Positions 7,483 to 14,927 of a DNA stretch of 64,000 nt are shown here, piece by piece; position 1 is the stretch's first letter; the number at the start of each line of letters is the position of its first letter. Position numbers and translations under genes: made by a program. Location of the stretch: positions 1 to 64,000 of the forward strand of contig JAEYPR010000002.1 of NCBI GenBank assembly GCA_023410535.1, read 5' to 3'. The notes beneath the pieces are model-generated. The model did not search any database, had not been told where the DNA came from, and was given only the letters and a program-made list of their open reading frames with translations. The DNA is from Bacillota bacterium. GTDB taxonomy: Bacteria > Bacillota > UBA4882 > UBA8346.

Positions 7483-9144
7483 TCAGGGATTTCCTTTGCC
7501 AATCCCGACATAATTCTTTAAGTTCTGTTTGACCCAGGTGGCGGTATGCGGGGTGTACGAATAATACTGCGAGGGGGTCCAGACCCAGGTGCCGCTCGGC
7601 GGGTTCGCGGTGGTATTGCCGTTATCCCCTTCAAACAGGCTATTGACGTCCCGGATATAACCCGGGTTGCTGGAATCGTCATAAGCGGCAAACGCTTCAT
7701 GGGTATTCAAGAAGTAGTTGGCCTCGGAATAAATATTGGCCCGGTCGCCTCGACCAATCGCGTAGCTCGGGTTGTTGTCGTAATAGTTGTTGAAGACATG
7801 AACGGCGCCGAAGCGGACCCGCGGGGCGCGTTCGTAAACATTTTGCCAATAGTTGTGGTGGACCGTTACCGTATAGTGCCACTGGCTCTTATCGGAGTTG
7901 CTCTGGGCCGATTTGGCCGCCGAGTCGCTGTCGCTGGAACCAATCAGGACCGCCGTTTTTTGATAATGGAAGTGACAATAAGAGATGGTCACAAACCGGG
8001 CGTTGCGAGTCGGATCGACCAATCCGTCGCGCGTCTCGTGCATGGTGCAATGGTCAACCCAGACATGGTGAATGTCCTGCGCAAAGGTGACGGCGTCCAA
8101 ACCCTCGGAGTCCCCGGGCTCGAATCCGCCGTTCATGATATCGAGGTTTTTGATAATGACATTGCTGCCTCTAAGGTATAATCCGAAGTTGAGATAAGCG
8201 CCGCTGCCGTCTCCGATAATCGTCTTATTGGCTTTGACGTCAATCATGCCCGGACCGCCGGTTAAGGTACCGTGGACATAAACGATGGCGGGATTGTTAT
8301 TGGTGTTCACCGCGCTTTGCAGCGCCGCTTTGTCATAGACGTGGACGGTGGTTCCGCCGGCGCCGCCGGTCGTGCCGTTTTGTCCTAAGGCATTAACGGA
8401 AGCCCAGCCGATTGGACTGCCGATTGCTCCGGTCGGTCCCGGAGTCGGAGTGGCGGCTCGGGTCGGAGTAGGCGTCGGGGTGGCAACGGTACCACTCTTG
8501 GTCGGAGTCGGTGTGCCTGTCGTGATTGTTGGTGTCGGGGTGGCGGTTCCGCCGCCAAAGTCGGAGACAACGATATCGTCGTATTTGGCAACTACTTTGT
8601 AAGCGATTAGGCCGATTGCGCCGGATGTGAGACTAGAGTCGGTCGTTGACAGCTTCAAGGCGCCGTTGAGATACAGTTTGATTGACGTGCCGTTCATTTC
8701 CAATTTGACCGTATACCAGGTTCCGGTCGTTTGGGTGCTGCTCATGCTGACCAGCGTGGATGAACTGCCGCTGACCTTTTTGCGGATTTCCAGCGCGGAG
8801 CTGGTGATGCTGGCGCAGTAATAGTTGTTGGCATCCTTCCAACGACCGCAGACATAAGCGCGGTTGGAACCGTTGAAGTTATCTACCTTTACTTTGGCTT
8901 CCACGGCATAATTGGTCCAACTGCTGGAACCGGCCGAGGTGCGGCCTTCGTTGGTGCTGGATTGATAGTAGACGTAGGAACCGCTGTCCTGAACCACCGA
9001 CCAGGTGCCGCTGGTGGCGGTCCAACCGGTGGCATTGCCGTCTTGAAAATCATCACTGAACAAAGTGGCGGCACCGGCGAGGGGAAGGAACGCAAGGAAT
9101 AACAACGCTGCAAAACCGAGTAAATACCAAACCTTTTTGCCCAT
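7483..9144 (-). CDS. Secreted pectate lyase, PL1 family, with N-terminal concanavalin-like (laminin-G/DUF1080-type) domain
   Basis: 553 residues. There is a signal peptide (about 1-25), then a beta-sandwich domain at about 27-195 of the kind found in carbohydrate-binding modules (FSDDFQDGNATGWT, then YDDIVVSDFGG). A Thr-Pro-rich linker follows at about 196-240, then a PL1 parallel-beta-helix domain. PL1 signatures include VWVDHC, HHNYWQN and RAPRVRFG, which supply calcium-site and catalytic Arg positions. The enzyme should cleave polygalacturonate by beta-elimination outside the cell. It fits with the KDG-kinase-like gene at 12779, because KDG is the end product of pectate degradation. The gene has a strong promoter about 240 bp upstream and a GGGAGG ribosome site. 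Confidence 0.92.
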   Translation of the reverse strand: MGKKVWYLLGFAALLFLAFLPLAGAATLFSDDFQDGNATGWTATSGTWSVVQDSGSYVYYQSSTNEGRTSAGSSSWTNYAVEAKVKVDNFNGSNRAYVCGRWKDANNYYCASITSSALEIRKKVSGSSSTLVSMSSTQTTGTWYTVKLEMNGTSIKLYLNGALKLSTTDSSLTSGAIGLIAYKVVAKYDDIVVSDFGGGTATPTPTITTGTPTPTKSGTVATPTPTPTRAATPTPGPTGAIGSPIGWASVNALGQNGTTGGAGGTTVHVYDKAALQSAVNTNNNPAIVYVHGTLTGGPGMIDVKANKTIIGDGSGAYLNFGLYLRGSNVIIKNLDIMNGGFEPGDSEGLDAVTFAQDIHHVWVDHCTMHETRDGLVDPTRNARFVTISYCHFHYQKTAVLIGSSDSDSAAKSAQSNSDKSQWHYTVTVHHNYWQNVYERAPRVRFGAVHVFNNYYDNNPSYAIGRGDRANIYSEANYFLNTHEAFAAYDDSSNPGYIRDVNSLFEGDNGNTTANPPSGTWVWTPSQYYSYTPHTATWVKQNLKNYVGIGKGNP

Positions 9145-9376
9145 GAAAAATACCTCCCTTTCATTGATTGCTCTATCGAATTATAAGCGGCCGCCTATAA
9201 GGATAGCGTTGAAATCCCCGGTGGTTACTGCTATGGGTAAAATTGCCGCGGAAGAACGATCAACCCGCAGCAATTTTAATGACTTTATTTTAAGCAGTGA
9301 CCCGCGTCATTTCAAACAATTAAAGCAGGAGGAAGAGCCGGAAATAGTCAAATGGGAAAGCTAAAGATGACGATTT
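9145..9376 (-). other. Long 5' leader of the pectate lyase transcript
   Basis: From the predicted start of transcription near 9376 to ATG 9144 there are about 230 untranslated bases. I recognise no riboswitch fold in it. On the opposite strand an open frame ending near 9364 crosses the region, but it starts inside the signal-peptide codons and looks accidental. The 9412-9581 stretch beyond the promoter holds no gene that I can support. Confidence 0.5.
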
Positions 9377-9382
9377 AAATTA

Positions 9383-9411
9383 ATATTAACATTTTAACCA
9401 TTATTTGTCAA
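9383..9411 (-). promoter_or_regulatory. Sigma-A type promoter for the pectate lyase gene
   Basis: On the minus strand the -35 box is a consensus TTGACA (9411-9406), the spacer is 17 bases and the -10 box is TAATAT (9388-9383), in AT-rich DNA. Confidence 0.75.
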
Positions 9412-9581
9412 ATTATCATGATTTGATTATTACAACGGAGTGAAATTAAACCGTGCAAATTATCATGCGGGATGCCCCATTCCCGGTCATTATGCCAGGA
9501 AACGTCACCAAAATAAAACAACGTAACGATCGCCGTTACGTTGTCGGAGTTACTCAAACTCGGGAAAATGAATCAGGTTAT

Positions 9582-12416
9582 TCACCTGTCACCGTCAATG
9601 ACTTGGTTCACGGTTGCCAGCAATTCGTCAATCCGGTATGGTTTGCTGACGACACCCGAGAAGCCGTAGGACTCGTAGTTGGCGATAACGGGATCATTGG
9701 CGTAACCGCTGGATACGATGGCTTTGATCTGCGGATTGCACTCTCGCAATAAACCGATAACTTCTTGGCCGCCCATGCCGCCCGGAATGGTCAAATCCAA
9801 GATTACAACGGCGAAAGGCTCATTGGCGGCTTGCGCTTTTTGATATTCGGTTAGCGCTTCCTGTCCATGATGGGCCAGGACGACTTGATAACCGAAGTTC
9901 TCCAAAAGCTCGCCAACGGCTCTTAAGATTCCTTCTTCATCATCCATAAATAAAATCTTCTGTCCCGCCGTCGTAGCGGTCACCTCTTTCATAGCATCCA
10001 TCGCAATTGTCGCTCCTTCCGCTGCCGGCAATAATAATTTGAACGTGGTCCCGTAACCCAATCTGGACTCGACCTCGATCTTGCCGTCATGCTGATTGAT
10101 GATTGAATAAACTGTCGCCAAACCTAAGCCGTTACCATCGGGTTTAGTGGTGAAAAACGGGTCGTAAATCTTGGTGAGATCTTCAGGGTCGATGCCCACC
10201 CCGTAATCTTGAATCACAATTTCAATCCAATTTTGTAACGGTTGAGAAGGTTCGGCCGCTATCACGGCGTTGGCGGCGTGAACTTCCAATACGCCGCCGT
10301 CAGGCATGGCTTGTTTGGCGTTCAGCACCAAATTATAAAGCACTTGACTGATTTGACCTTCATCTACCTGACCCGGCCACAAGTCATCGGGAAGCATAAA
10401 CGTGACCTTGACATTGGATCCGCGTAACACCAATTCGGTGGTACCTTTGATCAACCCCAAGAGATTGGTGTTCTTTTTCAGCGGTGCGCCGCCGCCGGAA
10501 AAGGTCAGCATCTGTTTAGTCAATTCACTGGCTTTGTGGGTTGTCGCAATGGTTTTCTCCAGAAACGGTTGGGGATCCTCGTTTGATTCCAGCTTGACTA
10601 AAGCGAGTTGAAGGTTGGAGATGATCGCCGCCAGAATATTGTTGAAGTCGTGAGCGACCCCGCCGGCCAAAATTCCCAGCGACTCCAGTTTTGCCGTCTT
10701 TAAAAGCTCCTGTTCGGTTTTGCATTTTTCGGAGATATCTTCAAAGACCGTGACCATGCCAAAGATCTTCTTTTCCGCGGTGAGAATCGGGGTAGTATGA
10801 ATCGCCACCGGGATCTTCCGGAGATCATCCGTGACCAATACCGGATGCCGGTATGGAGTGATGTTGGAAAATTGGGTGACCGGTTCGTTGGTCTTGCCAT
10901 TGACAATCCGGAGGATCCGGCCGATGGCTTGACCCAACGCCAGGTCGCGCTCACAGCCGGTAAGAGTCGCAGCGGCCTCATTCATCAAAATGACCTGACT
11001 GTTGGTATCAGTAACGATCACCCCTTCGGTGAGGGAGTTGAGGGTGACGTTCAACAGTTCCCGTTCTTTGGTTAAAGCCTCCTCGACGATACTGCTGATT
11101 TTGGCTTGGGATTCCTGTTTCCGTTTGGTGATATCGATAAAGACAAAGACGACTCCCTTTAAATGGTGCTGACAGTCAAAAATCGGCGCCAGGTTGGCGG
11201 AGAGCCAAATTGGTTTGGGTTGGTTGATCATCATCTCCACATCCCGGATCACCTCGCCTTGCAAGGCGAGGGCTAAAGGAGTTTCAGCCGCGTCATAGGG
11301 CGCGCCGTTGGCTTGACATAGATTCAAAATGACCCGGCGTTTTTGATACGACACCTGGAAATCGGCCTCGGTATAATTCAAGAGATTGCGGGCGAACTCG
11401 TTGATGCGCACAATATTGCCGTGCTGGTCATAAATAATGACGCCGGCCGCGATCGCGGTAATGGTCGCTTCGAGCTCGTTGGCGCGATGCTCGGACAAAT
11501 TTTGACTTTCTTTCAGCGCCTCTTCGTACCGGATCCGGTTCAGCGCGATCGAGACTTGATTGGCCACGGTTTTCATCAGCGCCAGTTCGTGATCGTTGAA
11601 ATAATCGCGACTGCGCGTTCCAAACGAAAGCGTGCCGATGATTTTCTCCTCGATCTTTAACGGATGGCAGGCGTAAGCTCTGATGCCAAACGCTTTCACA
11701 AGCACGGTGCGGGGATCGGAGGTTTCTTGAATCCGTTCCGCGATCACCCGGCAGCCGACCTGAGCGACACAGCCGCAAATCGCCTCGCCGTAGTTTAGCC
11801 ATTCGAGTGATTGGGCCATTTCAACCGTAATTCCGGCATAGGCGTTGAGCTGAAGTTTTTCATGCGTCTCATCAATCAGATGATTAAAAAAGACCTGGCA
11901 GTCCAGAAAGTCCATCACCCGGCGGCAAAGCCGTTCCACAATGACCCGCGGCTGGTTGCTGGCAAGCAATTCTTCAGCCACCTCGGAAAGGATTTGAGCG
12001 CTTTTTTTATCCCAGTTTAGCTCATCTTGGACCATTTTGCACTGGGTGATATCCTTAATGCTGGTAAAGACGGCCGGTTCGTTTTGGAAGCGAATGATTC
12101 CGGCGGAAACCGAGACATAACGCGGAGCGCCGGTTTTTGAGCGTTGTTCGATATCCCAATCGGTAACTGTGCCGTTTTGCTGCAAGGCGCCGATGATTGT
12201 GGTGAATTCGGTCAACGAAGTAAACAGCCCGCACTCAACAACCGGACGGCCAATCACTTCGGACCGGGAATAACCCATCATCTTTAACTGGGCTTGGTTA
12301 ACTTCAATAACCGTCCCGTCCAGGGCAGTGATCATGAGACCGATCGGGTAATGTTGAAAAATCCGGGAAAAATCATTCTCATCCGTATTGTTTCCGTGGG
12401 TGAGGCTGCCAGGCAT
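9582..12416 (-). CDS. Multi-PAS/GAF hybrid sensor histidine kinase with C-terminal receiver domain
   Basis: 944 residues with no transmembrane segment. In order there is an N-terminal PAS (about 15-135), a GAF (about 150-300), two further PAS domains (about 310-440 and 450-570), a HisKA with H-box LAGGVAHDFNNILA (His near residue 587), a HATPase domain (DYGVGIDPED, then GLGLATVYSI) and a receiver domain with the acceptor Asp in VVILDLTIPGG near residue 873. It is a soluble kinase with an attached receiver, as in orphan hybrid kinases. No separate response regulator or output protein is adjacent, so the phosphorelay partner is unknown. Confidence 0.92.
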   Translation of the reverse strand: MPGSLTHGNNTDENDFSRIFQHYPIGLMITALDGTVIEVNQAQLKMMGYSRSEVIGRPVVECGLFTSLTEFTTIIGALQQNGTVTDWDIEQRSKTGAPRYVSVSAGIIRFQNEPAVFTSIKDITQCKMVQDELNWDKKSAQILSEVAEELLASNQPRVIVERLCRRVMDFLDCQVFFNHLIDETHEKLQLNAYAGITVEMAQSLEWLNYGEAICGCVAQVGCRVIAERIQETSDPRTVLVKAFGIRAYACHPLKIEEKIIGTLSFGTRSRDYFNDHELALMKTVANQVSIALNRIRYEEALKESQNLSEHRANELEATITAIAAGVIIYDQHGNIVRINEFARNLLNYTEADFQVSYQKRRVILNLCQANGAPYDAAETPLALALQGEVIRDVEMMINQPKPIWLSANLAPIFDCQHHLKGVVFVFIDITKRKQESQAKISSIVEEALTKERELLNVTLNSLTEGVIVTDTNSQVILMNEAAATLTGCERDLALGQAIGRILRIVNGKTNEPVTQFSNITPYRHPVLVTDDLRKIPVAIHTTPILTAEKKIFGMVTVFEDISEKCKTEQELLKTAKLESLGILAGGVAHDFNNILAAIISNLQLALVKLESNEDPQPFLEKTIATTHKASELTKQMLTFSGGGAPLKKNTNLLGLIKGTTELVLRGSNVKVTFMLPDDLWPGQVDEGQISQVLYNLVLNAKQAMPDGGVLEVHAANAVIAAEPSQPLQNWIEIVIQDYGVGIDPEDLTKIYDPFFTTKPDGNGLGLATVYSIINQHDGKIEVESRLGYGTTFKLLLPAAEGATIAMDAMKEVTATTAGQKILFMDDEEGILRAVGELLENFGYQVVLAHHGQEALTEYQKAQAANEPFAVVILDLTIPGGMGGQEVIGLLRECNPQIKAIVSSGYANDPVIANYESYGFSGVVSKPYRIDELLATVNQVIDGDR

Positions 12417-12518
12417 CGCTGATTTTCCTCCAAAATCGTTTCATGGTAAATTATAGTTTATTTACATTCATTATTAATTCGAGTTAAATATTGGAATGCC
12501 TTTTTTGTTCAAAAAAAA

Positions 12519-12540
12519 GAAACCAGCGAGCTGGTTTTTT
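12519..12540. terminator. Short hairpin with T-run in the divergent region
   Basis: AAACCAGC and GCTGGTTTTTT form a short stem preceded by eight A and followed by six T. It lies between divergent genes, so it may block read-through or be part of a leader. The rest of 12417-12778 is AT-rich and holds no gene that I can support. Confidence 0.55.
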
Positions 12541-12713
12541 ACGTAATCGATCCGGTAGCGGCGGAGTTGGGAGAAGACGCAAAATGATTCGGCGCCGGCT
12601 AACAATGATTTTGAGGTAAATCCGGAAGAATTTAAATGTGAAATAACTGCAAAAATATTGATTGACGCCCGTTTACAGCGGTGTTTGTGAAAAGGAAAAC
12701 TATATTTACATTG

Positions 12714-12722
12714 TTTGTCGAA
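12714..12722 (+). promoter_or_regulatory. Possible Spo0A box
   Basis: TTTGTCGAA matches the known Spo0A box core (TGTCGAA) exactly, 57 bases before the ATG of the PfkB-family kinase. A weaker match, TTTGTGAAA, lies about 30 bases upstream. A nine-base match can occur by chance. Confidence 0.3.
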
Positions 12723-12778
12723 AACATTACAATTATTTATAGTCAAATCGTTTACAAAAACTCAAACGGAGGTTTCAA

Positions 12779-13858
12779 ATGACAATCGAACTAAGAAAAG
12801 ACTTTGCTTATTCCCTTGTCGTACCGACCAGTATGGGTGTTCGGATCACCCCGGTCAACGGACAGCCGGTACATAGCAGCGATACCTTTTTCATGCAGGC
12901 TACCAGCGCCGAGACCAATGTCGCGAGCATCTCGTCCTATCTGGGGCTTCCCGTTAAAGTATTGACCACCTTTGTCAAAGACAGCCCCATCGCTCTGTTG
13001 ATCAAAAACAACTTGGCAAGCCGCCATATGGCTTACGAAGGGAAAGAAGTGCCCCAAGGCGATCCCTGGGGTTACCGTCATCAATTCAATATCGCCGACA
13101 GCGGCTACGGTTCCCGGGGACCGCGGGTCCAAAACGACCGCGCCGGTGAAGTCGGCCGGACCCTAAACGTCAATGATTTCGATCTGGATCGGATCTTTGG
13201 TAAAGAAGGCGTGCAGATTCTCCACTTGTCCGGTTTGATCGGCGCTTTATCGCCGGAGACCAGCAAGTTCTGCTTGGAACTGGCTCGGGCGGCGAAAAAA
13301 TACGGCACTCGGATCTCCTTTGATCTGAATTACCGCGCCTCGTTCTGGAAAGGCCGCGAAGCGGAATTGCGGGCGATCTTCACTGAGATTGCCGGCATCT
13401 CCGATATCCTGGTCGGTAATGAAGAGGATTTCCAACTCTGCTTGGGAATCGAAGGCCCGGAAGCCGGCGGTAAAGATCTGGCCGCGAAGATTGATAGTTT
13501 TAAAGAGATGATTGGCCGTGTAAAAAAAGCCTTCCCGAACGCCTCGGTCTTTGCGACCACCTTGCGCCAGGTGATCAGCACCAACAGTCACATGTGGGGC
13601 GCGATCATGTTGGAAGGCGAGAACTGGCATGTGGTCGAACCGCGTCAGATCACCATTCTCGACCGGATCGGCGGCGGCGACGGTTTCGTCGGTGGCTTGC
13701 TTTACGCGATCTTAAGAGGTTGGGAACCGGAGAAATGGGCTCAATTCGGCTGGGCCAGCGGCGCTATGGCGACCACTTTCCTGACCGACTACGCGCAACC
13801 GGCCGATGAAGAACAGGTTTGGAGCATTTGGCAGGGCAACGCCCGGGTCAGACGGTAG
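12779..13858 (+). CDS. PfkB-family sugar kinase, probably 2-keto-3-deoxygluconate kinase
   Basis: 359 residues, with ribosome site CGGAGG before ATG 12779. The ribokinase/PfkB fold is shown by the C-terminal motif DRIGGGDGFVGGLLYA (usual form DTxGAGD; the catalytic Asp of GGGDG lies near residue 300) and by the N-terminal substrate block with SAETNVASISSYLG. Length and the ISFDLNYRASFW block fit KDG kinases, which phosphorylate 2-keto-3-deoxygluconate from pectin and uronate catabolism. The assignment is supported by the nearby pectate lyase, but no KDPG aldolase is in the window. Fructokinase-like activity cannot be excluded. A terminator follows. Confidence 0.8.
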   Translation: MTIELRKDFAYSLVVPTSMGVRITPVNGQPVHSSDTFFMQATSAETNVASISSYLGLPVKVLTTFVKDSPIALLIKNNLASRHMAYEGKEVPQGDPWGYRHQFNIADSGYGSRGPRVQNDRAGEVGRTLNVNDFDLDRIFGKEGVQILHLSGLIGALSPETSKFCLELARAAKKYGTRISFDLNYRASFWKGREAELRAIFTEIAGISDILVGNEEDFQLCLGIEGPEAGGKDLAAKIDSFKEMIGRVKKAFPNASVFATTLRQVISTNSHMWGAIMLEGENWHVVEPRQITILDRIGGGDGFVGGLLYAILRGWEPEKWAQFGWASGAMATTFLTDYAQPADEEQVWSIWQGNARVRR

Positions 13859-13879
13859 CGAAAACGATTTTGATAAGAG

Positions 13880-13917
13880 AACAGAGTTGGGTTTTCAATC
13901 GAAAATTCAACTCTGTT
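13880..13917 (+). terminator. Terminator of the PfkB-family kinase gene
   Basis: AACAGAGTTG and CAACTCTGTT form a ten-base perfect stem, extended inside by GGTTTTC/GAAAATT, 21 bases after the stop. Confidence 0.8.
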
Positions 13918-14027
13918 ATTATTATAAGCGCTAGAAGCTCTGTAAATCTCGAATGAAATACTGCTTATCTAACTTATTTCTTAATTCGCTTGCGCGAGCG
14001 GTAGCGACGATTATTTTCAAGTCTACA

Positions 14028-14263
14028 TCAAATGTCGTTGAGGGGCAGGTAGAACTCCGCGCTTAGATTCTGCAAGTCGGTTAATACTTTGTCGTTCAAA
14101 GGAATGCCGTGGAGACTCCGTTCTTGGTAGATCCGGTTTTCCCGTTCACCGGGATACTGCATGGAAGTGGATCCGGCTGCGGTAGGAGCGGCATGGATCG
14201 TTTCAATCATTGCATCCATCAGTTCGGTGAAGTTTCCGCCCGACGGGAAGGCATCATAGTATA
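14028..14263 (-). pseudogene. C-terminal remnant of an Ldh-family (malate/lactate/ureidoglycolate-type) dehydrogenase
   Basis: An open frame without a start site encodes about 75 residues beginning DAFPSGGNF. It contains MDAMIETIHAAP, a PGERENRIYQER segment and HGIPLNDKVLTDL, which is the usual C-terminal end of YlbC/AllD-type NAD(P)-dependent dehydrogenases (PGE..., GIPL, DLQ). Those enzymes are about 330-360 residues, so some 270 residues are missing. A stop and AT-rich DNA lie immediately upstream. No ribosome site is visible. It is most likely a decayed gene fragment. The family call is by recognition of the C-terminal pattern only. Confidence 0.6.
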
Positions 14264-14407
14264 ATTATTAGTCAAAGCTTAAGTAGATCTAATTTTTAAA
14301 ATATAAAGCAGAACCAAAGAAAAAGTAAAGCCCTCCTTTCGCTTGTGGCAATTGTACCTCATCGTTCAGACGTGGCTAGTAATCAAGGTACGCCCGTTAA
14401 ATGAAAA

Positions 14408-14426
14408 CCCCCGGCTACGCTGGGGG
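14408..14426 (-). terminator. Terminator overlapping the stop of the zinc-ribbon-like gene
   Basis: CCCCC and GGGGG pair, with an inner GGC/GCT, around a three-base loop. On the minus strand the stem is followed by TTTT. The stop codon of the gene lies inside the stem-loop. Confidence 0.65.
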
Positions 14427-14744
14427 ACGCTTGTTTGGCGGTTGGGTTTGACTTGGGGAGTAACCGCTGTCGATGATCGCTTGCAATTCCTGGAGACCGG
14501 ACTGTTTATCCCAGTCATTAAAGTAACACGGATATTTCTGGCCGCAGGTCCGGCATTCCAAATACTGCCTGGCCTCTTGCTGTTCGCGCCGGTCATATTG
14601 ATAAGGCAGGAATTCGACGCTGTTATGCAGTCCGGGAGCGTCATTATCAATCTCATAGGAATAAACGTAAGTCGCTTCGTAATTGATGTTAAAACGATGG
14701 CCGTGACAAGCCCGGCAAATCAATTGCTCCCCCAAAAACTTCAT
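14415..14744 (-). CDS. Small protein with two CxxC knuckles, possible zinc ribbon
   Basis: 109 residues. The first pair is in LICRACHGH near the N-terminus and the second in LECRTCGQKYPC near residue 65, which together could bind one zinc. There is no family that I recognise. The ribosome site AGGAG is directly against ATG 14744, which is closer than usual, so the true start may differ. The C-terminus is proline-rich. It stands alone between the dehydrogenase remnant and the large c-di-GMP protein. Confidence 0.5.
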   Translation of the reverse strand: MKFLGEQLICRACHGHRFNINYEATYVYSYEIDNDAPGLHNSVEFLPYQYDRREQQEARQYLECRTCGQKYPCYFNDWDKQSGLQELQAIIDSGYSPSQTQPPNKRPPA

Positions 14745-14772
14745 CTCCTCGACCCATGGATTACGATATTAA

Positions 14773-14798
14773 AATAGCCCAAATGGCGTTGGGCTATT
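14773..14798. terminator. Hairpin in the divergent region, possible terminator
   Basis: AATAGCCCA and TGGGCTATT form a nine-base perfect stem, 130 bases before the c-di-GMP protein gene. The T-run is poor. Confidence 0.45.
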
Positions 14799-14927
14799 CT
14801 TGCGTCTGGATAGTTTTGCTATTTTCTTCGGTATCGCTAAACTATTCGTTTACGAATGTCGATATTATAAAAAATAGCCAAATTGTTTAACTGCTTATAT
14901 CGATGCATCATGTAAGGGGTTATTCGG

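Noticed and set aside
7546..8181. 211-codon open frame on the plus strand
   Set aside because: It is antisense to the PL1 domain of the pectate lyase gene and shows no family features.
9453..9752. 99-codon frame on the plus strand
   Set aside because: More than half lies antisense to the receiver domain of the hybrid kinase, and it lacks a ribosome site.
12474..12746. 90-codon frame on the minus strand in the divergent region
   Set aside because: It spans a hairpin with T-run and AT-rich promoter-like DNA, with no ribosome site and irregular composition.
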